A DNA stretch of 64,000 nt from Salipaludibacillus keqinensis (GCF_003226325.1 NZ_PDOD01000005.1:1-64000); one strand, 5' to 3'; positions 1 to 11,138 are shown, numbered from the stretch's first letter. The notes: generated by a model from the sequence alone, not told the origin. Numbers and translations: made by a program.

Positions 1-6
1 TCATAT

Positions 7-124
<118 letters not shown>

Positions 125-128
125 AATC

Positions 129-166
129 AAAAGAGGTATTCTCATTCGAGAGTATCTCTTTTTTTG
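129..166 (+). terminator. rRNA operon terminator
   Basis: A 14-bp stem (AAAGAGGTATTCTC against GAGAGTATCTCTTT, with one or two wobble pairs) closes on a four-base loop and runs into a T tract. It sits directly after the 5S gene and ends the rRNA operon. Confidence 0.9.
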
Positions 167-475
167 TGTTTATAATTTAAAGAACCGATAGATGACCGCC
201 AATAAAGTTTGACTGGACAGTAAAAATAACTAGACAGTAAATAACAAGACGTAATTAGAAGACTGAGTCTGATCATCAGTAAATGTATGAATTAAATGGT
301 ATATTATCTTAATATACTAAGGCACAGGTACAGAAATGATTAAAAATACTTTATTGTGATTAACACACGAAAAATTTCAAACATATTTTCATTGTTGAAA
401 GGGTATCAGTACACCATTATGGAATGATATATAAAGTGAAAAATGCTTATAAGAACTTATTGGAGTTGATGGATT
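167..475. other. Intergenic region, no gene seen
   Basis: About 310 AT-rich bases lie between the rRNA terminator and the MgtC-type gene. An inverted repeat (GTATATT, 5-base loop, AATATAC) spans 299-317 and the string GACAGTAAA occurs twice near 217 and 234. I see no convincing sigma-A promoter, no Mg-sensing M-box riboswitch and no coding sequence. Confidence 0.5.
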
Positions 476-1210
476 GTGGATTTTGCATTAATGGTGGAAA
501 ACGATATCGTCATAATGGTTGTTAGATTAGTTCTTGCAGCTATATTAGGTGGATTTATCGGACTAGAGCGAGAACTTCACCACCACCCAGCTGGATTTCG
601 AACTCATTTATTAGTGAGTGTTGGCTCGAGTTTAATTATGTTACTTGCGTTTTACGGTTTTCAAGATTACATCGCAGAAAACAAAGAAGTCGTTACATTT
701 GATCCTTCACGTCTCGCTGCTTACGTAGTTTCTGGAATTGGTTTTCTTGGCGCAGGCACAATTTTGGTTCAAGGGTATACTGTGAGAGGACTTACGACTG
801 CTGCTTCAATATGGGTCGTAGCTGGAATTGGATTAACCGTTGGTGCAGGGATGTATAGCGCTGCCATTATTGCTACGGTGATCGTTGTTTTAAGTTTATT
901 CCTATTAGGAAAAGTCACTTTTCGATTTGGCACAAGAGAGAGGAAAAATGAGTTATCTATTTTTGTAGATGAGCAAGGAAGTCAGTTAAATGAACTTATA
1001 AAAATATTTGAAACCCATGCAATAAAAATTCATAGCATGAAGTCGGAAAAACAAAATATATACAATGAGAATCCTATGATTGAATATCGCTTAGTAGTGG
1101 AATATATAGAAGAGACCTCATTAAGGATTGCAGTGGATGCCTTACATAAGATTTCATTTGTGAAAAAAGTAGCGATTGAAAAAGAGTCGAATGAAACGAC
1201 TCATATATGA
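476..1210 (+). CDS. MgtC/SapB family membrane protein
   Basis: This looks like a 244-residue inner-membrane protein of the MgtC/SapB family, which in pathogens supports growth at low Mg2+ and modulates F-type ATPase; its role in non-pathogenic Bacillaceae is unclear. The N-terminal half (about residues 8-145) contains four or five hydrophobic segments and the family motif GFIGLERE followed by a His-rich patch and GFRTH. The C-terminal 95 residues are soluble and fit the family's ACT-like domain. I chose the GTG at 476, preceded by a weak GGAG; an ATG at 491 is possible. It is a single-gene unit, outside the usual B. subtilis order between the rRNA operon and ctsR. No Mg-responsive leader is seen. 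Confidence 0.88.
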   Translation: MDFALMVENDIVIMVVRLVLAAILGGFIGLERELHHHPAGFRTHLLVSVGSSLIMLLAFYGFQDYIAENKEVVTFDPSRLAAYVVSGIGFLGAGTILVQGYTVRGLTTAASIWVVAGIGLTVGAGMYSAAIIATVIVVLSLFLLGKVTFRFGTRERKNELSIFVDEQGSQLNELIKIFETHAIKIHSMKSEKQNIYNENPMIEYRLVVEYIEETSLRIAVDALHKISFVKKVAIEKESNETTHI

Positions 1211-1232
1211 CGAAAATAGGAAAGCAAAACAG

Positions 1233-1260
1233 TTGCACCATTCAGAAAAAAAGTTATAAT
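1233..1260 (+). promoter_or_regulatory. Sigma-A promoter of the ctsR operon
   Basis: TTGCAC (1233-1238) and TATAAT (1255-1260) are separated by 16 bp. The predicted transcription start falls inside the CtsR heptads just downstream, the arrangement expected for repression by CtsR. Confidence 0.8.
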
Positions 1261-1262
1261 AG

Positions 1263-1291
1263 AGTCAAAGTCAAATATAGTCAAAGTCAAA
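1263..1291 (+). promoter_or_regulatory. CtsR operator, four heptads
   Basis: CtsR binds direct repeats of RGTCAAA separated by 3 bp. The heptad AGTCAAA occurs four times here, at 1263-1269, 1269-1275, 1279-1285 and 1285-1291. The central two, with spacer TAT, are a perfect match to the consensus site. The outer two each share one base with the inner one. The array begins 3 bp after the -10 hexamer, so bound CtsR would block transcription of its own operon. Confidence 0.9.
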
Positions 1292-1365
1292 TTAAAAGAA
1301 ATTTGTTTTATGAACCTTGATTTTTAAAGTTGCATCTACTTTGTATCGTAAAGGAGGAGGATGCG

Positions 1366-1842
1366 TTGAGAAATATATCAGATATTATTGAACATTATTT
1401 AAAAAAGGTTATTGAAGGAAATGAACAGGAACTAATAGAAGTAAAAAGAAGTGAGTTAGCTGAACAATTTGATTGTGTCCCTTCACAAATTAACTATGTG
1501 ATTAGTACACGGTTTACCGTTGAAAAAGGGTATATGGTTGAAAGTAAACGTGGAGGCGGAGGGTACATTCGAATCATTAGAGTTAAAGCTGATAATCAGC
1601 TTGCTTTGTTTGACCAGTTGATCGAATTAGTAGGAGATGGAATATCGCAAACAGTAGCCACAAATATGATTGAACGTCTGTTAGAGGAAGAAGCGATATC
1701 TAAGCGGGAAGCGAATTTAATGCTAAGCGTCATGGATCGAGAGGTCATTCATATAAAATTACCATTCAGAGATGAGTTGAGAGGGAAACTCCTTAAAGCG
1801 ATGCTGACTACATTAAAATACAAGGAGTGGAAAGAATCATAA
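1366..1842 (+). CDS. ctsR: CtsR, repressor of class III heat-shock genes
   Basis: CtsR is a dimeric winged-helix repressor that shuts off clp and ctsR genes until heat or protein stress inactivates it. The helix-turn-helix lies around residues 27-50 and the glycine-rich wing RGGGGYIR at 62-69, where Arg62 is the family's DNA-contacting residue and McsB target. The start is TTG at 1366, 6 bases after AAGGAGGAGG, giving 158 residues that align with B. subtilis CtsR from its first helix; an upstream TTG at 1330 lacks a ribosome site. It is first in the ctsR-mcsA-mcsB-clpC operon and is autoregulated through the heptads at 1263-1291. Confidence 0.96.
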   Translation: MRNISDIIEHYLKKVIEGNEQELIEVKRSELAEQFDCVPSQINYVISTRFTVEKGYMVESKRGGGGYIRIIRVKADNQLALFDQLIELVGDGISQTVATNMIERLLEEEAISKREANLMLSVMDREVIHIKLPFRDELRGKLLKAMLTTLKYKEWKES

Positions 1843-1860
1843 TGTAAGGAGGGGGATCTG

Positions 1861-2400
1861 ATGCTCTGTCAAGAATGCCAGCAGCGGCCAGCGAGTCTGC
1901 ATTTCACAAAAATAATAAATGGTGAAAAAACAGAATTTCATATTTGTGAAACGTGTGCAAAAGACAAAGGCGATTACATGCCAGGATCCAACAGTTTTTC
2001 GATCCACCAGTTATTATCAGGGCTTATGGATACGGACCAGCCTTTTTCATCGGCGGCCAATAAAAAACATAGCAAACCTCGACCTGAATTAAATTGCTCT
2101 CATTGTGGCATGTCATACCAGCAGTTCGCAAAATCAGGAAAATTTGGTTGCGCAGATTGTTACAAAAACTTTGAAGAGAAATTAGATCCGATCTTTAAAA
2201 GGATTCATGGTGGAAACGTTGTGCATTCTGGGAAGATTCCTAAACGTAAAGGAAAAGATTTGCACGTTCATCGGGAAATCGAAAACTTAAAAGAAACATT
2301 GAAAAAACAAATATCAGAAGAAGAATTTGAAGAAGCTGCCCAAACACGAGATTATATTCGCTCCTTGGAAAACAGTCTTAAGAAAAAAGGGGGAGCGTAA
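1861..2400 (+). CDS. mcsA: McsA, zinc-finger activator of McsB
   Basis: McsA binds and activates the arginine kinase McsB and takes part in regulating CtsR. The 179-residue protein has four CxxC motifs: C3/C6, a pair in HICETC near residue 31, CSHC near 79, and CADC near 98, as expected for metal-binding McsA. A UVR domain ([18 protein letters not shown]) ends the protein and is the type of segment that contacts ClpC. An AGGAGGGG site precedes the ATG. It lies 18 bp after ctsR and 2 bp before mcsB, in one operon. Confidence 0.95.
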   Translation: MLCQECQQRPASLHFTKIINGEKTEFHICETCAKDKGDYMPGSNSFSIHQLLSGLMDTDQPFSSAANKKHSKPRPELNCSHCGMSYQQFAKSGKFGCADCYKNFEEKLDPIFKRIHGGNVVHSGKIPKRKGKDLHVHREIENLKETLKKQISEEEFEEAAQTRDYIRSLENSLKKKGGA

Positions 2401-2402
2401 TT

Positions 2403-3500
2403 ATGTCGTTAGAATCTTTTATGAGTGAAGCCATTAGTCCATGGATGAAAAGCAAAGGGCCTGATGGGGATATTGTCATTAGCAGTAGGGTAAGGTTAGC
2501 CCGAAATCTACAAAATGTACCGTATCCGTTGATTGCAAAAACAGAGCAACTTGAAAAAATTATCATGCAAGTAAAAGAAAAATTCTCAGGGCGCTCTCAC
2601 CGGAAATTCGGCCAGTTAGAATTAGTGAATATGAATGAGTTAACAAATAATGAGAAAAGAGTGTTTGTAGAAAAGCATTTGATAAGTCCTAACCTCTCAA
2701 CCGAATCTAAAGCAGGCGCCGTTCTGTTAAGTGAGGACGAATCCGTTAGTATTATGGTGAATGAAGAAGACCATTTTAGAATTCAATGCCTACTGTCTGG
2801 TTTCCAGCTGGATGAGGGATTAAAGTATGCCAATGATATGGATGATTGGATGGAAGAGAAACTGGATTTCGCTTTCGATGAGAAAAGAGGGTATTTAACT
2901 AGTTGTCCCACTAATGTGGGGACGGGACTCAGGTCATCTGTCATGATGCACTTGCCTGCACTGGTTATAACTAAAAAGCTAAACCGTATTTTGCCAGCGA
3001 TTAATCAACTTGGCTTAGTTGTGAGGGGAATATATGGAGAAGGCAGTGATGCTTTAGGTAATTTATTTCAAATTTCAAACCAAATTACTTTAGGCAAATC
3101 TGAAAAAGATATTGTCGATGACTTACGCAGTGTGGTCTCACAATTGATACAACATGAACGTTCAGCAAGAGAAACATTACTGCAACAATCAAGAAATCAA
3201 TTGGAAGACCGTATATACCGTTCTTATGGAATTCTTGCATATAGTCGTAGAATCGAGTCAAAAGAAGCGATGCAGCGATTATCAGATGTGAGAATGGGGA
3301 TTGATTTAAAATTAATAGATGGCTTAGAAGGAAACATTCTTAATGAATTAATGATCCTGACTCAACCAGGCTTTTTGCAACAATACGCAGGGAAAGAATT
3401 ATCTTCAGAAGAACGAGATCAACGAAGAGCGACATTAATAAGAGAAAGAGTAAAATTAGAACTTAGCGGTGAACTACACGACGGAGGTGGAGAAATATGA
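2403..3500 (+). CDS. mcsB: McsB, protein arginine kinase
   Basis: McsB phosphorylates arginine residues on misfolded proteins and on CtsR, marking them for ClpCP. Its catalytic domain resembles phosphagen kinases. Visible motifs are the nucleotide-binding SSRVRLARN (residues about 27-35), CPTNVGTG around residue 167, and the segment [16 protein letters not shown]. The C-terminal RDQRRA fits the RDxxRA pocket that binds phosphoarginine and gives allosteric control. Length (365) matches the family. The stop overlaps the clpC start, which indicates translational coupling. Confidence 0.96.
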   Translation: MSLESFMSEAISPWMKSKGPDGDIVISSRVRLARNLQNVPYPLIAKTEQLEKIIMQVKEKFSGRSHRKFGQLELVNMNELTNNEKRVFVEKHLISPNLSTESKAGAVLLSEDESVSIMVNEEDHFRIQCLLSGFQLDEGLKYANDMDDWMEEKLDFAFDEKRGYLTSCPTNVGTGLRSSVMMHLPALVITKKLNRILPAINQLGLVVRGIYGEGSDALGNLFQISNQITLGKSEKDIVDDLRSVVSQLIQHERSARETLLQQSRNQLEDRIYRSYGILAYSRRIESKEAMQRLSDVRMGIDLKLIDGLEGNILNELMILTQPGFLQQYAGKELSSEERDQRRATLIRERVKLELSGELHDGGGEI

Positions 3501-5938
3501 TGTTTGGACGATTTACTGAAAGAGCACAAAAAGTATTAGCATTAGCACAAGAAGAAGCAGGAAGATTAGGTCATAGCAATATAGGAACAGAGCATATTTT
3601 ATTAGGGTTAGTGAGTGAAGGAGAAGGAATTGCAGCAAAAGCATTAACGGCGTTGGGATTAGGGGCTGAAAAAATTCAGTCAGAAGTAGAAAATCTTATT
3701 GGCCGTGGAGAAGAGAGTTCAAAACAAATTCATTATACTCCAAGAGCTAAGAAAGTTATTGAGTTATCTATGGACGAAGCAAGGAAACTAGGTCACTCTT
3801 ATGTAGGAACAGAGCATATTTTACTCGGCTTGATCCGTGAAGGAGAAGGGGTTGCTGCTCGAGTACTAAACAATCTTGGTGTCAGTCTAAATAAAGCTAG
3901 GCAACAAGTATTGCAGTTGTTAGGTTCTAACGAGTCGGCAAATAGTCAACAACAATCTGTTGGAACGGGGAGCTCTAATGCCAGCACGCCTACACTTGAT
4001 AGTTTAGCGCGTGATTTAACCGCCATTGCTAAAGAAGATCAAATTGACCCTGTGATTGGTCGTGCAAAAGAAATCGAACGTGTCATTCAGATTTTGAGTC
4101 GTAGGACGAAAAACAATCCCGTCCTTATTGGGGAGCCTGGGGTTGGTAAAACAGCGATTGCAGAAGGGTTGGCTCAACAAATTATTAATAATGAAGTGCC
4201 AGAGACTCTTCGTAACAAGCGCGTCATGACGTTAGATATGGGAACGGTTGTCGCAGGCACAAAATACCGTGGAGAGTTTGAAGATCGCCTAAAGAAAGTC
4301 ATGGAAGAAATCCGGCAAGCCGGAAACGTCATCTTGTTCATTGATGAGCTGCATACGTTAATTGGAGCTGGTGGGGCAGAAGGGGCGATTGATGCTTCCA
4401 ATATTTTAAAGCCATCCCTTGCCCGTGGTGAACTGCAATGTATTGGTGCCACTACTCTAGATGAGTACAGAAAGTATATTGAGAAAGATTCAGCTTTGGA
4501 AAGACGCTTTCAACCTATTCAAGTTGATGAGCCGACAGCGGATGAATCTGTGCAGATTTTAAAAGGGTTAAGAGACCGGTATGAAGCTCACCACCGTGTT
4601 AACATCACCGATGAAGCGGTTGAGTCAGCGGTACAACTCTCTGATCGATACATTTCAGATCGATTTTTACCCGATAAAGCAATTGATTTGATTGACGAAG
4701 CGGCATCGAAAGTTAGATTACGGTCTTATACTGCACCACCGAATTTAAAGGAAAAAGAACAAAACCTAGAGGATCTTCGCAAAGAAAAAGACGCGGCTGT
4801 TCAAAGTCAGGAATTTGAAAAGGCGGCATCCCTAAGAGACAAAGAACAAAAGCTTCGCGAAGAGCTTGAAACGATGAAAAATGAATGGAAAGAGAAGCAA
4901 GGCCAAGAAGATTCTGAAGTAACAACAGAAGATATTGCGTCCATCGTGTCCACGTGGACAGGAATTCCAGTAAGTAAACTGGCTGAAGAAGAAACAGATC
5001 GTTTACTGCGCATGGAAGAGATTCTTCATAATCGAGTCATTGGACAAGATGAAGCGGTTAAAGCTGTATCGAAAGCGATCCGCCGGGCAAGAGCAGGACT
5101 GAAAGATCCGAAACGACCTATAGGCTCATTCATCTTCCTTGGTCCTACCGGGGTTGGTAAGACGGAACTGGCTCGCGCTGTAGCCGAATCATTATTTGGT
5201 GACGAAGATGCGATTATCCGTATTGATATGTCAGAGTTTATGGAGAAACATACGACTAGCCGACTCGTCGGCTCTCCTCCAGGGTATGTCGGTCATGAAG
5301 AAGGGGGCCAATTAACAGAGAAAGTTCGTCGTAAACCATATTCAGTCATTTTATTAGACGAAGTGGAAAAAGCTCACCCTGAAGTGTTTAATATTTTACT
5401 TCAAGTATTAGAAGACGGGTTCTTAACCGATTCAAAAGGTCGCAGAGTTGATTTCAGGAATACAGCGATCATTATGACCTCCAACGTTGGAGCAAGCACT
5501 CTAAGACAAGAGAAGAGTCTTGGCTTTACGGCTCAACGGGATGGAGAAGATTACAAGGATATGAAAGGAAAAGTCATGGGTGAATTGAAAAAAGCATTTC
5601 GTCCAGAATTCCTTAACCGTATTGATGAGATTATCGTTTTCCACTCTCTTGAGAAATCACATATTCAACAAATTGTCTCCTTGATGGCTAACGAGTTGAA
5701 AAAGCGACTAGCTGATCAAGACATTGATTTCGAATTAACTGAAGATGCAAAGATGAAGATTGCTGATGAAGGATTTGACCCTGAGTACGGTGCGCGTCCT
5801 CTTCGAAGAGCTCTTCAAAAACAAGTGGAAGACCGCTTATCTGAAGAACTTTTGAGAGGAACAATTACAAAAGGTCAATTTGTTAAATTGGACGTGAAAG
5901 ACGGGGAATACGTCGTTTCATCAAGTCAAGGAAGCTAA
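3497..5938 (+). CDS. clpC: ClpC, AAA+ unfoldase
   Basis: ClpC is the Hsp100 unfoldase that feeds ClpP with phosphoarginine-tagged or adaptor-bound substrates. Two N-terminal Clp-N repeats occupy about residues 5-140. The first AAA+ domain has Walker A GEPGVGKT (about 211) and Walker B FIDELH. A middle UVR-like coiled coil spans about 415-470. The second AAA+ domain has GPTGVGKT (about 550) and LLDEVEKAH. Length is 813 residues. The ATG at 3497 overlaps the mcsB stop in an ATGA junction and is preceded by GGAGGTGG. Control comes from the CtsR operator at the head of the operon. Confidence 0.97.
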   Translation: MMFGRFTERAQKVLALAQEEAGRLGHSNIGTEHILLGLVSEGEGIAAKALTALGLGAEKIQSEVENLIGRGEESSKQIHYTPRAKKVIELSMDEARKLGHSYVGTEHILLGLIREGEGVAARVLNNLGVSLNKARQQVLQLLGSNESANSQQQSVGTGSSNASTPTLDSLARDLTAIAKEDQIDPVIGRAKEIERVIQILSRRTKNNPVLIGEPGVGKTAIAEGLAQQIINNEVPETLRNKRVMTLDMGTVVAGTKYRGEFEDRLKKVMEEIRQAGNVILFIDELHTLIGAGGAEGAIDASNILKPSLARGELQCIGATTLDEYRKYIEKDSALERRFQPIQVDEPTADESVQILKGLRDRYEAHHRVNITDEAVESAVQLSDRYISDRFLPDKAIDLIDEAASKVRLRSYTAPPNLKEKEQNLEDLRKEKDAAVQSQEFEKAASLRDKEQKLREELETMKNEWKEKQGQEDSEVTTEDIASIVSTWTGIPVSKLAEEETDRLLRMEEILHNRVIGQDEAVKAVSKAIRRARAGLKDPKRPIGSFIFLGPTGVGKTELARAVAESLFGDEDAIIRIDMSEFMEKHTTSRLVGSPPGYVGHEEGGQLTEKVRRKPYSVILLDEVEKAHPEVFNILLQVLEDGFLTDSKGRRVDFRNTAIIMTSNVGASTLRQEKSLGFTAQRDGEDYKDMKGKVMGELKKAFRPEFLNRIDEIIVFHSLEKSHIQQIVSLMANELKKRLADQDIDFELTEDAKMKIADEGFDPEYGARPLRRALQKQVEDRLSEELLRGTITKGQFVKLDVKDGEYVVSSSQGS

Positions 5939-5974
5939 TTATTACAACGACAAGATCTATTTAATATGAGGTAG

Positions 5975-6012
5975 GGGAGAAGTCCGAGTAAGAAAAAGGC
6001 TTCTCCCTTTCC
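5975..6012 (+). terminator. Possible weak terminator after clpC
   Basis: GGGAGAAG (5975-5982) can pair with CTTCTCCC (6000-6007) over a 17-base loop, followed by only a short TTT run. This is the one candidate for ending the ctsR operon, and it is weak. No clear sigma-A promoter for radA was found in the 180-bp gap. Confidence 0.35.
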
Positions 6013-6115
6013 GTATAGAATGAAAGATCTCTAGAAATATTTGATGATTTTTTCTATTCCTGCTTCTACGTGCTAAAATAATAAGCAAAAAGATTGATGT
6101 ACAGGGGACGGTTAT

Positions 6116-7522
6116 ATGGCGAAAAGAAAAACAAAATTTATTTGTCAAGAATGTGGTTATGAATCAACAAAATGGATGGGGAAGTGTCCCGGTTGTCAGA
6201 GTTGGAATACCCTCGTTGAAGAAATGGAAGCAGAGACATCGGGGAGAAAAAGAAGCTTTGTTACTTCTGGAAACACTAAAGTTGCAAAGCCACAACCAAT
6301 CACAAAAATAGAAAAATCTGAAGAGCCGCGAATCAGTACTCACATTAATGAGTTAAATCGCGTCCTTGGAGGAGGAGTGGTACCAGGCTCCCTTGTTTTA
6401 GTTGGGGGAGACCCGGGTATTGGGAAGTCAACGCTACTTTTACAAGTGTCAGCCACTTTGTCTGACCATAAGCAACGAGTCCTTTATATCTCAGGGGAAG
6501 AATCTGTCAAACAAACGAAATTACGAGCGGACAGGCTGGGTATAGGGAGCGATGAGTTATTTGTATTAGCTGAAACGGATGTGGACTTGATTGAGAAAGT
6601 GATTGAAGAACTAAATCCTACCTTGGTAGTGATTGATTCAATTCAAACGGTCTTTCTTGACGGAGTCACTAGTGCTCCCGGCAGTGTTACACAAGTAAGA
6701 GAATGTACATCTCAATTTATGCGAATAGCTAAGACAAGAGGAATAGCGATCTTTTTAGTTGGCCATGTGACCAAACAAGGATCGATAGCAGGACCCAGGA
6801 TTTTAGAACACATGGTAGACTCAGTCCTCTACTTTGAAGGAGAACGACACCATACATATCGTATTTTACGAGCTGTAAAAAATCGATTCGGTTCCACAAA
6901 TGAAATCGGTATTTTTGAAATGAAGGAATTAGGGTTAGAAGAAGTATTAAATCCCTCAGAAATCTTTCTAGAAGAGCGTTCATCGGGAGCGGCGGGGTCC
7001 GCTGTCGTAGCTTCCATGGAAGGAACAAGAACAGTTCTCGTAGAGATACAATCCCTCATATCCCCAACAAGCTTCGGGAATCCTAGGAGGATGGCTACAG
7101 GGATCGACCATAATCGAATCTCGTTACTCATGGCCGTCTTGGAAAAAAGAGTAGGAATGATGTTGCAAAATCACGATGCATACGTGAAAGTAGCAGGTGG
7201 AGTCCGCCTTGATGAACCTTCTATCGACTTGGCTATTGCCGTTTCCATCGCATCAAGTTTTCGCGATTCTCCAACGGCACCAGGTGATGTCATTATTGGT
7301 GAAGTCGGCTTAACTGGAGAAGTACGGAGAGTGTCTAGAATAGAGCAGCGAGTGGTCGAGGCGGTCAAGCTTGGTTTTGAACGAGTGATCATTCCAAAGA
7401 AATGCCTCGGTGGTTGGACCGTGCCAGATGGTATCGATGTCGTAGGCGTGAATAGTGTAAGCGAAGCAATAGAAATCACCTTAGGAGGAGTGTCTAGTGG
7501 ATCACCAACGTTCGAATTATGA
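6116..7522 (+). CDS. radA: RadA, DNA repair ATPase
   Basis: RadA (Sms) is a RecA-like branch-migration helicase that works in recombination and transformation. The 468 residues begin with a C4 zinc finger (CQEC at 10-13, CPGC around 27). A RecA-type ATPase follows, with Walker [11 protein letters not shown] near residue 100. The RadA-specific KNRFGS motif is near 260, and a Lon-protease-like domain forms the C-terminus. The last 26 bp overlap disA, as in B. subtilis, so the two are translationally linked. Confidence 0.96.
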   Translation: MAKRKTKFICQECGYESTKWMGKCPGCQSWNTLVEEMEAETSGRKRSFVTSGNTKVAKPQPITKIEKSEEPRISTHINELNRVLGGGVVPGSLVLVGGDPGIGKSTLLLQVSATLSDHKQRVLYISGEESVKQTKLRADRLGIGSDELFVLAETDVDLIEKVIEELNPTLVVIDSIQTVFLDGVTSAPGSVTQVRECTSQFMRIAKTRGIAIFLVGHVTKQGSIAGPRILEHMVDSVLYFEGERHHTYRILRAVKNRFGSTNEIGIFEMKELGLEEVLNPSEIFLEERSSGAAGSAVVASMEGTRTVLVEIQSLISPTSFGNPRRMATGIDHNRISLLMAVLEKRVGMMLQNHDAYVKVAGGVRLDEPSIDLAIAVSIASSFRDSPTAPGDVIIGEVGLTGEVRRVSRIEQRVVEAVKLGFERVIIPKKCLGGWTVPDGIDVVGVNSVSEAIEITLGGVSSGSPTFEL

Positions 7523-8579
7523 TGCGAGTTTTATTAGTACAGTACTTAAGCTTGTTGCTCCAGGAACAGCCTTAAGAGAAGGGATCGACAATGTTCTCAG
7601 AGCTAAAACAGGGGGACTCATTGTCCTTGGCTATAATAATGAGATGATGACCTTGGTTGATGGAGGGTTCTTTATTAATAGTGACTTTTCCCCTGCTTAC
7701 TTATATGAATTGGCGAAAATGGATGGGGCGATTATTTTAAGTGAAGACGGCGGAAGAATTTTATATGCTAATACACAACTCGTTCCTGATAATGCGATTG
7801 AATCAACTGAAACAGGGATCCGTCACCGAACAGCTCAACGTGTAGCAAGACAGACGAAAAACCTAGTCATTTCCATTTCTCAAAGACGAAACGTCATAAC
7901 ATTGTATCAAGGGGAATATCGATATGCACTGAAGGACATTGGTGTGATTTTAACCAAGGCAAACCAAGCTATTCAGACCTTGGAGAAATATAAGTCTGTG
8001 CTAGATCAAAGTGTGACAAATTTAGGGGCTCTTGAATTTGAAGAATTGGTTACCTTTCAAGAAGTCTCTCAAGTGATGCACCGCGTTGAAATGGTTTTGC
8101 GAATCAAAAGCGAAATTTTAAATTATGTCAATGAGTTAGGGAATGAAGGGCGACTCATTTCCATGCAATTAGAGGAGCTCGTATTAAATACAGAGCATGA
8201 AGCCCTGTTATTAATTAAAGATTATATGAAAGATGATAAACAAAATCCTGAAGAAGTGCTAAAGAAACTGAAGCGTCTCTCAAATGATGAACTATTAGAC
8301 GATCAAGTCATCGTGAAGCTTTTGGGACATGGAAAAATTACAAATCTAGCTGAACAGCCTATTAGTCCGAGGGGGTATCGTATATTAAATAAAATCCCTC
8401 GAATTCCGCCAATTGTTGTACGGAATTTAATGACTCAGTTCAAAGAGCTACCGTTTATTATGCGTGCATCGATAGAAGAATTGGATGAAGTGGACGGAAT
8501 AGGAGAAGCAAGAGCGAAGAAAATCAAAGATGGATTAACTAGAATCCAAGAGCAGCTATTTATCGATCGGCATATTTAG
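7497..8579 (+). CDS. disA: DisA, diadenylate cyclase and DNA-integrity scanner
   Basis: DisA makes c-di-AMP from two ATP, scans DNA for branched structures, and delays sporulation when it stalls. The N-terminal DAC domain shows the DGA motif (about 75-77) and RHRTA (about 108-112). The middle is helical, and the C-terminus carries helix-hairpin-helix motifs ([16 protein letters not shown]). The 360-residue length equals B. subtilis DisA. The start is GTG at 7497, 8 bases after GGAGG inside the end of radA. An ATP-binding diadenylate cyclase beside radA matches known genetic interaction of the two. Confidence 0.96.
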   Translation: MDHQRSNYDASFISTVLKLVAPGTALREGIDNVLRAKTGGLIVLGYNNEMMTLVDGGFFINSDFSPAYLYELAKMDGAIILSEDGGRILYANTQLVPDNAIESTETGIRHRTAQRVARQTKNLVISISQRRNVITLYQGEYRYALKDIGVILTKANQAIQTLEKYKSVLDQSVTNLGALEFEELVTFQEVSQVMHRVEMVLRIKSEILNYVNELGNEGRLISMQLEELVLNTEHEALLLIKDYMKDDKQNPEEVLKKLKRLSNDELLDDQVIVKLLGHGKITNLAEQPISPRGYRILNKIPRIPPIVVRNLMTQFKELPFIMRASIEELDEVDGIGEARAKKIKDGLTRIQEQLFIDRHI

Positions 8580-8607
8580 CGATAAAATTGTCTAAAAAAA
8601 TCGGCTC

Positions 8608-8636
8608 TTGACGATAGTTACTAAGAGAGATATAAT
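8608..8636 (+). promoter_or_regulatory. Sigma-A promoter for yacL
   Basis: TTGACG (8608-8613) and TATAAT (8631-8636) with a 17-bp spacer form a near-consensus promoter. It lies 140 bp ahead of the PIN/TRAM gene. A second TATAAT-like hexamer at 8751 has no good -35. Confidence 0.78.
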
Positions 8637-8777
8637 GGTTAGTTTACTTTATTTGACAACCAATCATCTCAATGGTAAAGTTTGATTATTATTGATTATG
8701 TAACTTTTTGTGATTTTTAGCGTTTCACGTTTGGAATTTGCACACTTGTCTATAATAAATAAAAGGAGGTGAAGTGA

Positions 8778-9878
8778 ATGCTTCGAAAAATCGTACAGTT
8801 GGTCATTTTATTTACTGGTGGAACGATAGGCTATATATTCATCCCGGATATTGTTCAAGTACTAAACATTAATTCTACACCGGAATGGCTCATAAACCCA
8901 TATACTGGTGCAGTTTTAGGCGCACTTATTTTATTCTTATCTCTTTATTGGTTTGTGGACAATATTGTGAATTTCGTTCGTTTAATCGAAGATACACTGA
9001 TTAAGTTCCCAGTTACAGACCTATTGTTTGGAACAATGGGTTTAGTTATTGGTCTCATGCTGGCATTTTTAATTACTGTTGCATTGAATAGTGTGGAAAT
9101 TCCCATTGTTAGTTCTGTGCTTCCTCTAGTTCTCACTTTGTTATTTGGGTATTTAGGATTTCAGGTAGGTTTCCAAAAAAGAGACGAGTTAATGGGATTG
9201 TTCCCAGGTTCTAGAACTTCATCAAAAGATTCAAAGAAAAATGAAGATGCTGAACCAGAATACGAGAAAGGCAAATTGAAGATTCTCGATACGAGTGTGA
9301 TCATCGATGGTCGAATTGCAGACATTTGTCAAACAGGCTTTCTTGAAGGAACGTTAATCATTCCTGAATTTGTTCTTGAAGAACTCCAACATATTGCCGA
9401 CTCCTCAGACGTACTAAAAAGAAATCGAGGTCGACGAGGCTTAGATATCTTAAACAAAATTCAAAAGGAATTAGCCGTTGAAGTAGTGATTTACGAAGGC
9501 GACTTTGATGAGATACAAGAGGTCGACAGTAAACTTGTTAAATTAGCTAAAGTGATGAGCGGATATGTTGTTACGAATGACTTTAATTTAAATAAAGTAT
9601 GTGATCTACAAGGTGTAGACGTTTTGAATATTAATGATCTAGCAAATGCGGTCAAGCCTGTAGTCCTTCCCGGAGAGGAAATGGGCGTTCAAGTCATTAA
9701 AGACGGCAAAGAGCAAAACCAAGGCATTGCTTATCTAGATGATGGAACGATGATTGTTGTTGAAGAAGGAAGAAACTATATAGGTAAAAATATTGAGGTT
9801 GTTGTCACAAGTGTATTACAAACATCGGCAGGCAGAATGATATTTGCTAAGCCGAAATTACTTGAAAAGGCACTTTAG
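8778..9878 (+). CDS. yacL: YacL, membrane-anchored PIN/TRAM protein
   Basis: The N-terminal region (about residues 5-130) has four membrane segments. A PIN nuclease-like domain follows, with acidic residues in LDTSVIIDGR (about 171), the helix EELQHIAD, and VVTNDFN. A TRAM RNA-binding domain ends the protein. Family members are presumed RNases or toxin-like nucleases, but the substrate is not established. The 366-residue length and the position between disA and ispD are conserved in Bacillus. The ATG follows AAAGGAGGTGA. Confidence 0.92.
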   Translation: MLRKIVQLVILFTGGTIGYIFIPDIVQVLNINSTPEWLINPYTGAVLGALILFLSLYWFVDNIVNFVRLIEDTLIKFPVTDLLFGTMGLVIGLMLAFLITVALNSVEIPIVSSVLPLVLTLLFGYLGFQVGFQKRDELMGLFPGSRTSSKDSKKNEDAEPEYEKGKLKILDTSVIIDGRIADICQTGFLEGTLIIPEFVLEELQHIADSSDVLKRNRGRRGLDILNKIQKELAVEVVIYEGDFDEIQEVDSKLVKLAKVMSGYVVTNDFNLNKVCDLQGVDVLNINDLANAVKPVVLPGEEMGVQVIKDGKEQNQGIAYLDDGTMIVVEEGRNYIGKNIEVVVTSVLQTSAGRMIFAKPKLLEKAL

Positions 9879-9900
9879 AACCGGAATAGAGGACGGTTGT

Positions 9901-10596
9901 ATGCTAAAATATCATGTAGTGATTCCTGCAGCGGGTCAAGGCAAACGAATGAATGCAGGAAAGAATAAACAATTTTTATTGATTGATCAAGTTCCCCTCC
10001 TGATTCACACGCTTCGTGTGTTTGAGGAGGATCTTCTATGTTCAGGGATTGTACTAGCTGTTAATGAAATGGAAATAGAAGAGATAGAAACATTGGTTAA
10101 AGAATACCGAATAACGAAAGTGAAAAACATTGTTAAAGGCGGGAAAGAACGCCAACAAAGTGTTAACGAAGGTCTTAAGGCCATTCATGGGAATCCGGTT
10201 GTACTGATTCATGATGGCGCTCGTCCTTTCATTCGGAGAGAAATAATCCGGGAGTTAGTACAAACTACAGATGCTAATGGTGCAGCGGTTGCGGGTGTAC
10301 CTGTTAAAGACACAATCAAACAAGTTCAAGGACAGGAAATTGTAGCCACGGTCGATCGTTCAAGTTTGTGGTCGATTCAAACACCGCAAGCTTTTCACCT
10401 TGAAGAAATCTCCTATGCTCATCAAATGGCTGAAAAACAAGGATTCTTAGGAACCGATGATGCTAGTTTGATGGAAAAATTAAATCGACCTGTAGCGATT
10501 GTGCAAGGAGATTACGAAAATATCAAAATAACGACCCCAGAAGATTTACTGTTTGCAGAGGCAATTATTAAAAAGAGAAAAGGGGAAGTGGACTAA
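9901..10596 (+). CDS. ispD: IspD, MEP cytidylyltransferase
   Basis: IspD joins CTP and 2-C-methyl-D-erythritol 4-phosphate in the non-mevalonate isoprenoid pathway. The 231-residue protein starts [17 protein letters not shown], the glycine-rich CTP loop; HDGARPF and TPQAF are also present. The ATG at 9901 follows GAGGACGG. An in-frame TTG at 9844 would overlap yacL and add non-family residues, so I rejected it. The stop overlaps the ispF start by one base, which couples two steps of the same pathway. Confidence 0.95.
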   Translation: MLKYHVVIPAAGQGKRMNAGKNKQFLLIDQVPLLIHTLRVFEEDLLCSGIVLAVNEMEIEEIETLVKEYRITKVKNIVKGGKERQQSVNEGLKAIHGNPVVLIHDGARPFIRREIIRELVQTTDANGAAVAGVPVKDTIKQVQGQEIVATVDRSSLWSIQTPQAFHLEEISYAHQMAEKQGFLGTDDASLMEKLNRPVAIVQGDYENIKITTPEDLLFAEAIIKKRKGEVD

Positions 10597-11069
10597 TGCG
10601 AATTGGCCAAGGGTTTGATGTTCATCAACTGGTTGAAGGAAGGCCTTTGATTATCGGGGGAATTAACATTCCTCATTCTAAAGGATTATTAGGACATTCA
10701 GATGCAGATGTTTTGTTACATACGATCGCTGATGCTTGTTTAGGAGCTATTGGTGAAGGGGATATCGGAAAGCATTTCCCTGATACAGATCAGGAATTTA
10801 AAGATGCAGACTCCGCTCAATTACTTTCTCACGTCTGGGGTCTTGTTCAAGAACGAGGTTATCGGTTAGGGAATGTGGATTGCACGATTATGGCACAAAA
10901 ACCAAAAATGGCTCCACATATCCAGGCAATGCAGCAACGAATTGCTGACCTGCTGGAAGCGGATGTTTCTCAAGTTAACGTGAAAGCGACTACGACGGAG
11001 AAGTTAGGTTTTACAGGAAGAGAAGAGGGGATTGCCTCTCAAGCGGTTATATTACTTGAATCTAAGTAG
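10596..11069 (+). CDS. ispF: IspF, MEcPP synthase
   Basis: IspF cyclises CDP-ME 2-phosphate to 2-C-methyl-D-erythritol 2,4-cyclodiphosphate. The 157-residue protein shows the metal ligands of GFDVHQL (Asp8, His10), SDADVLLH with a further His, and the C-terminal signature [15 protein letters not shown]. It is a trimeric cytosolic zinc enzyme. The ATG overlaps the ispD stop. Confidence 0.96.
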   Translation: MRIGQGFDVHQLVEGRPLIIGGINIPHSKGLLGHSDADVLLHTIADACLGAIGEGDIGKHFPDTDQEFKDADSAQLLSHVWGLVQERGYRLGNVDCTIMAQKPKMAPHIQAMQQRIADLLEADVSQVNVKATTTEKLGFTGREEGIASQAVILLESK

Positions 11070-11110
11070 TGCTGCCGTAAAAGGCCGTCGTGCATTCACG
11101 GACTATAAGG

Positions 11111-11138
11111 TTGTACGTTTATTATCATCTGAGATAAT
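11111..11138 (+). promoter_or_regulatory. Probable sigma-A promoter for gltX
   Basis: TTGTAC (11111-11116) and GATAAT (11133-11138) lie 16 bp apart in the gap ahead of gltX. No T-box is present, as expected for glutamyl-tRNA synthetase in Bacillus. Confidence 0.55.

Noticed and set aside
167-475. An Mg-sensing leader ahead of the MgtC-type gene
   Set aside because: No M-box-like conserved blocks were seen; only a short inverted repeat is present.
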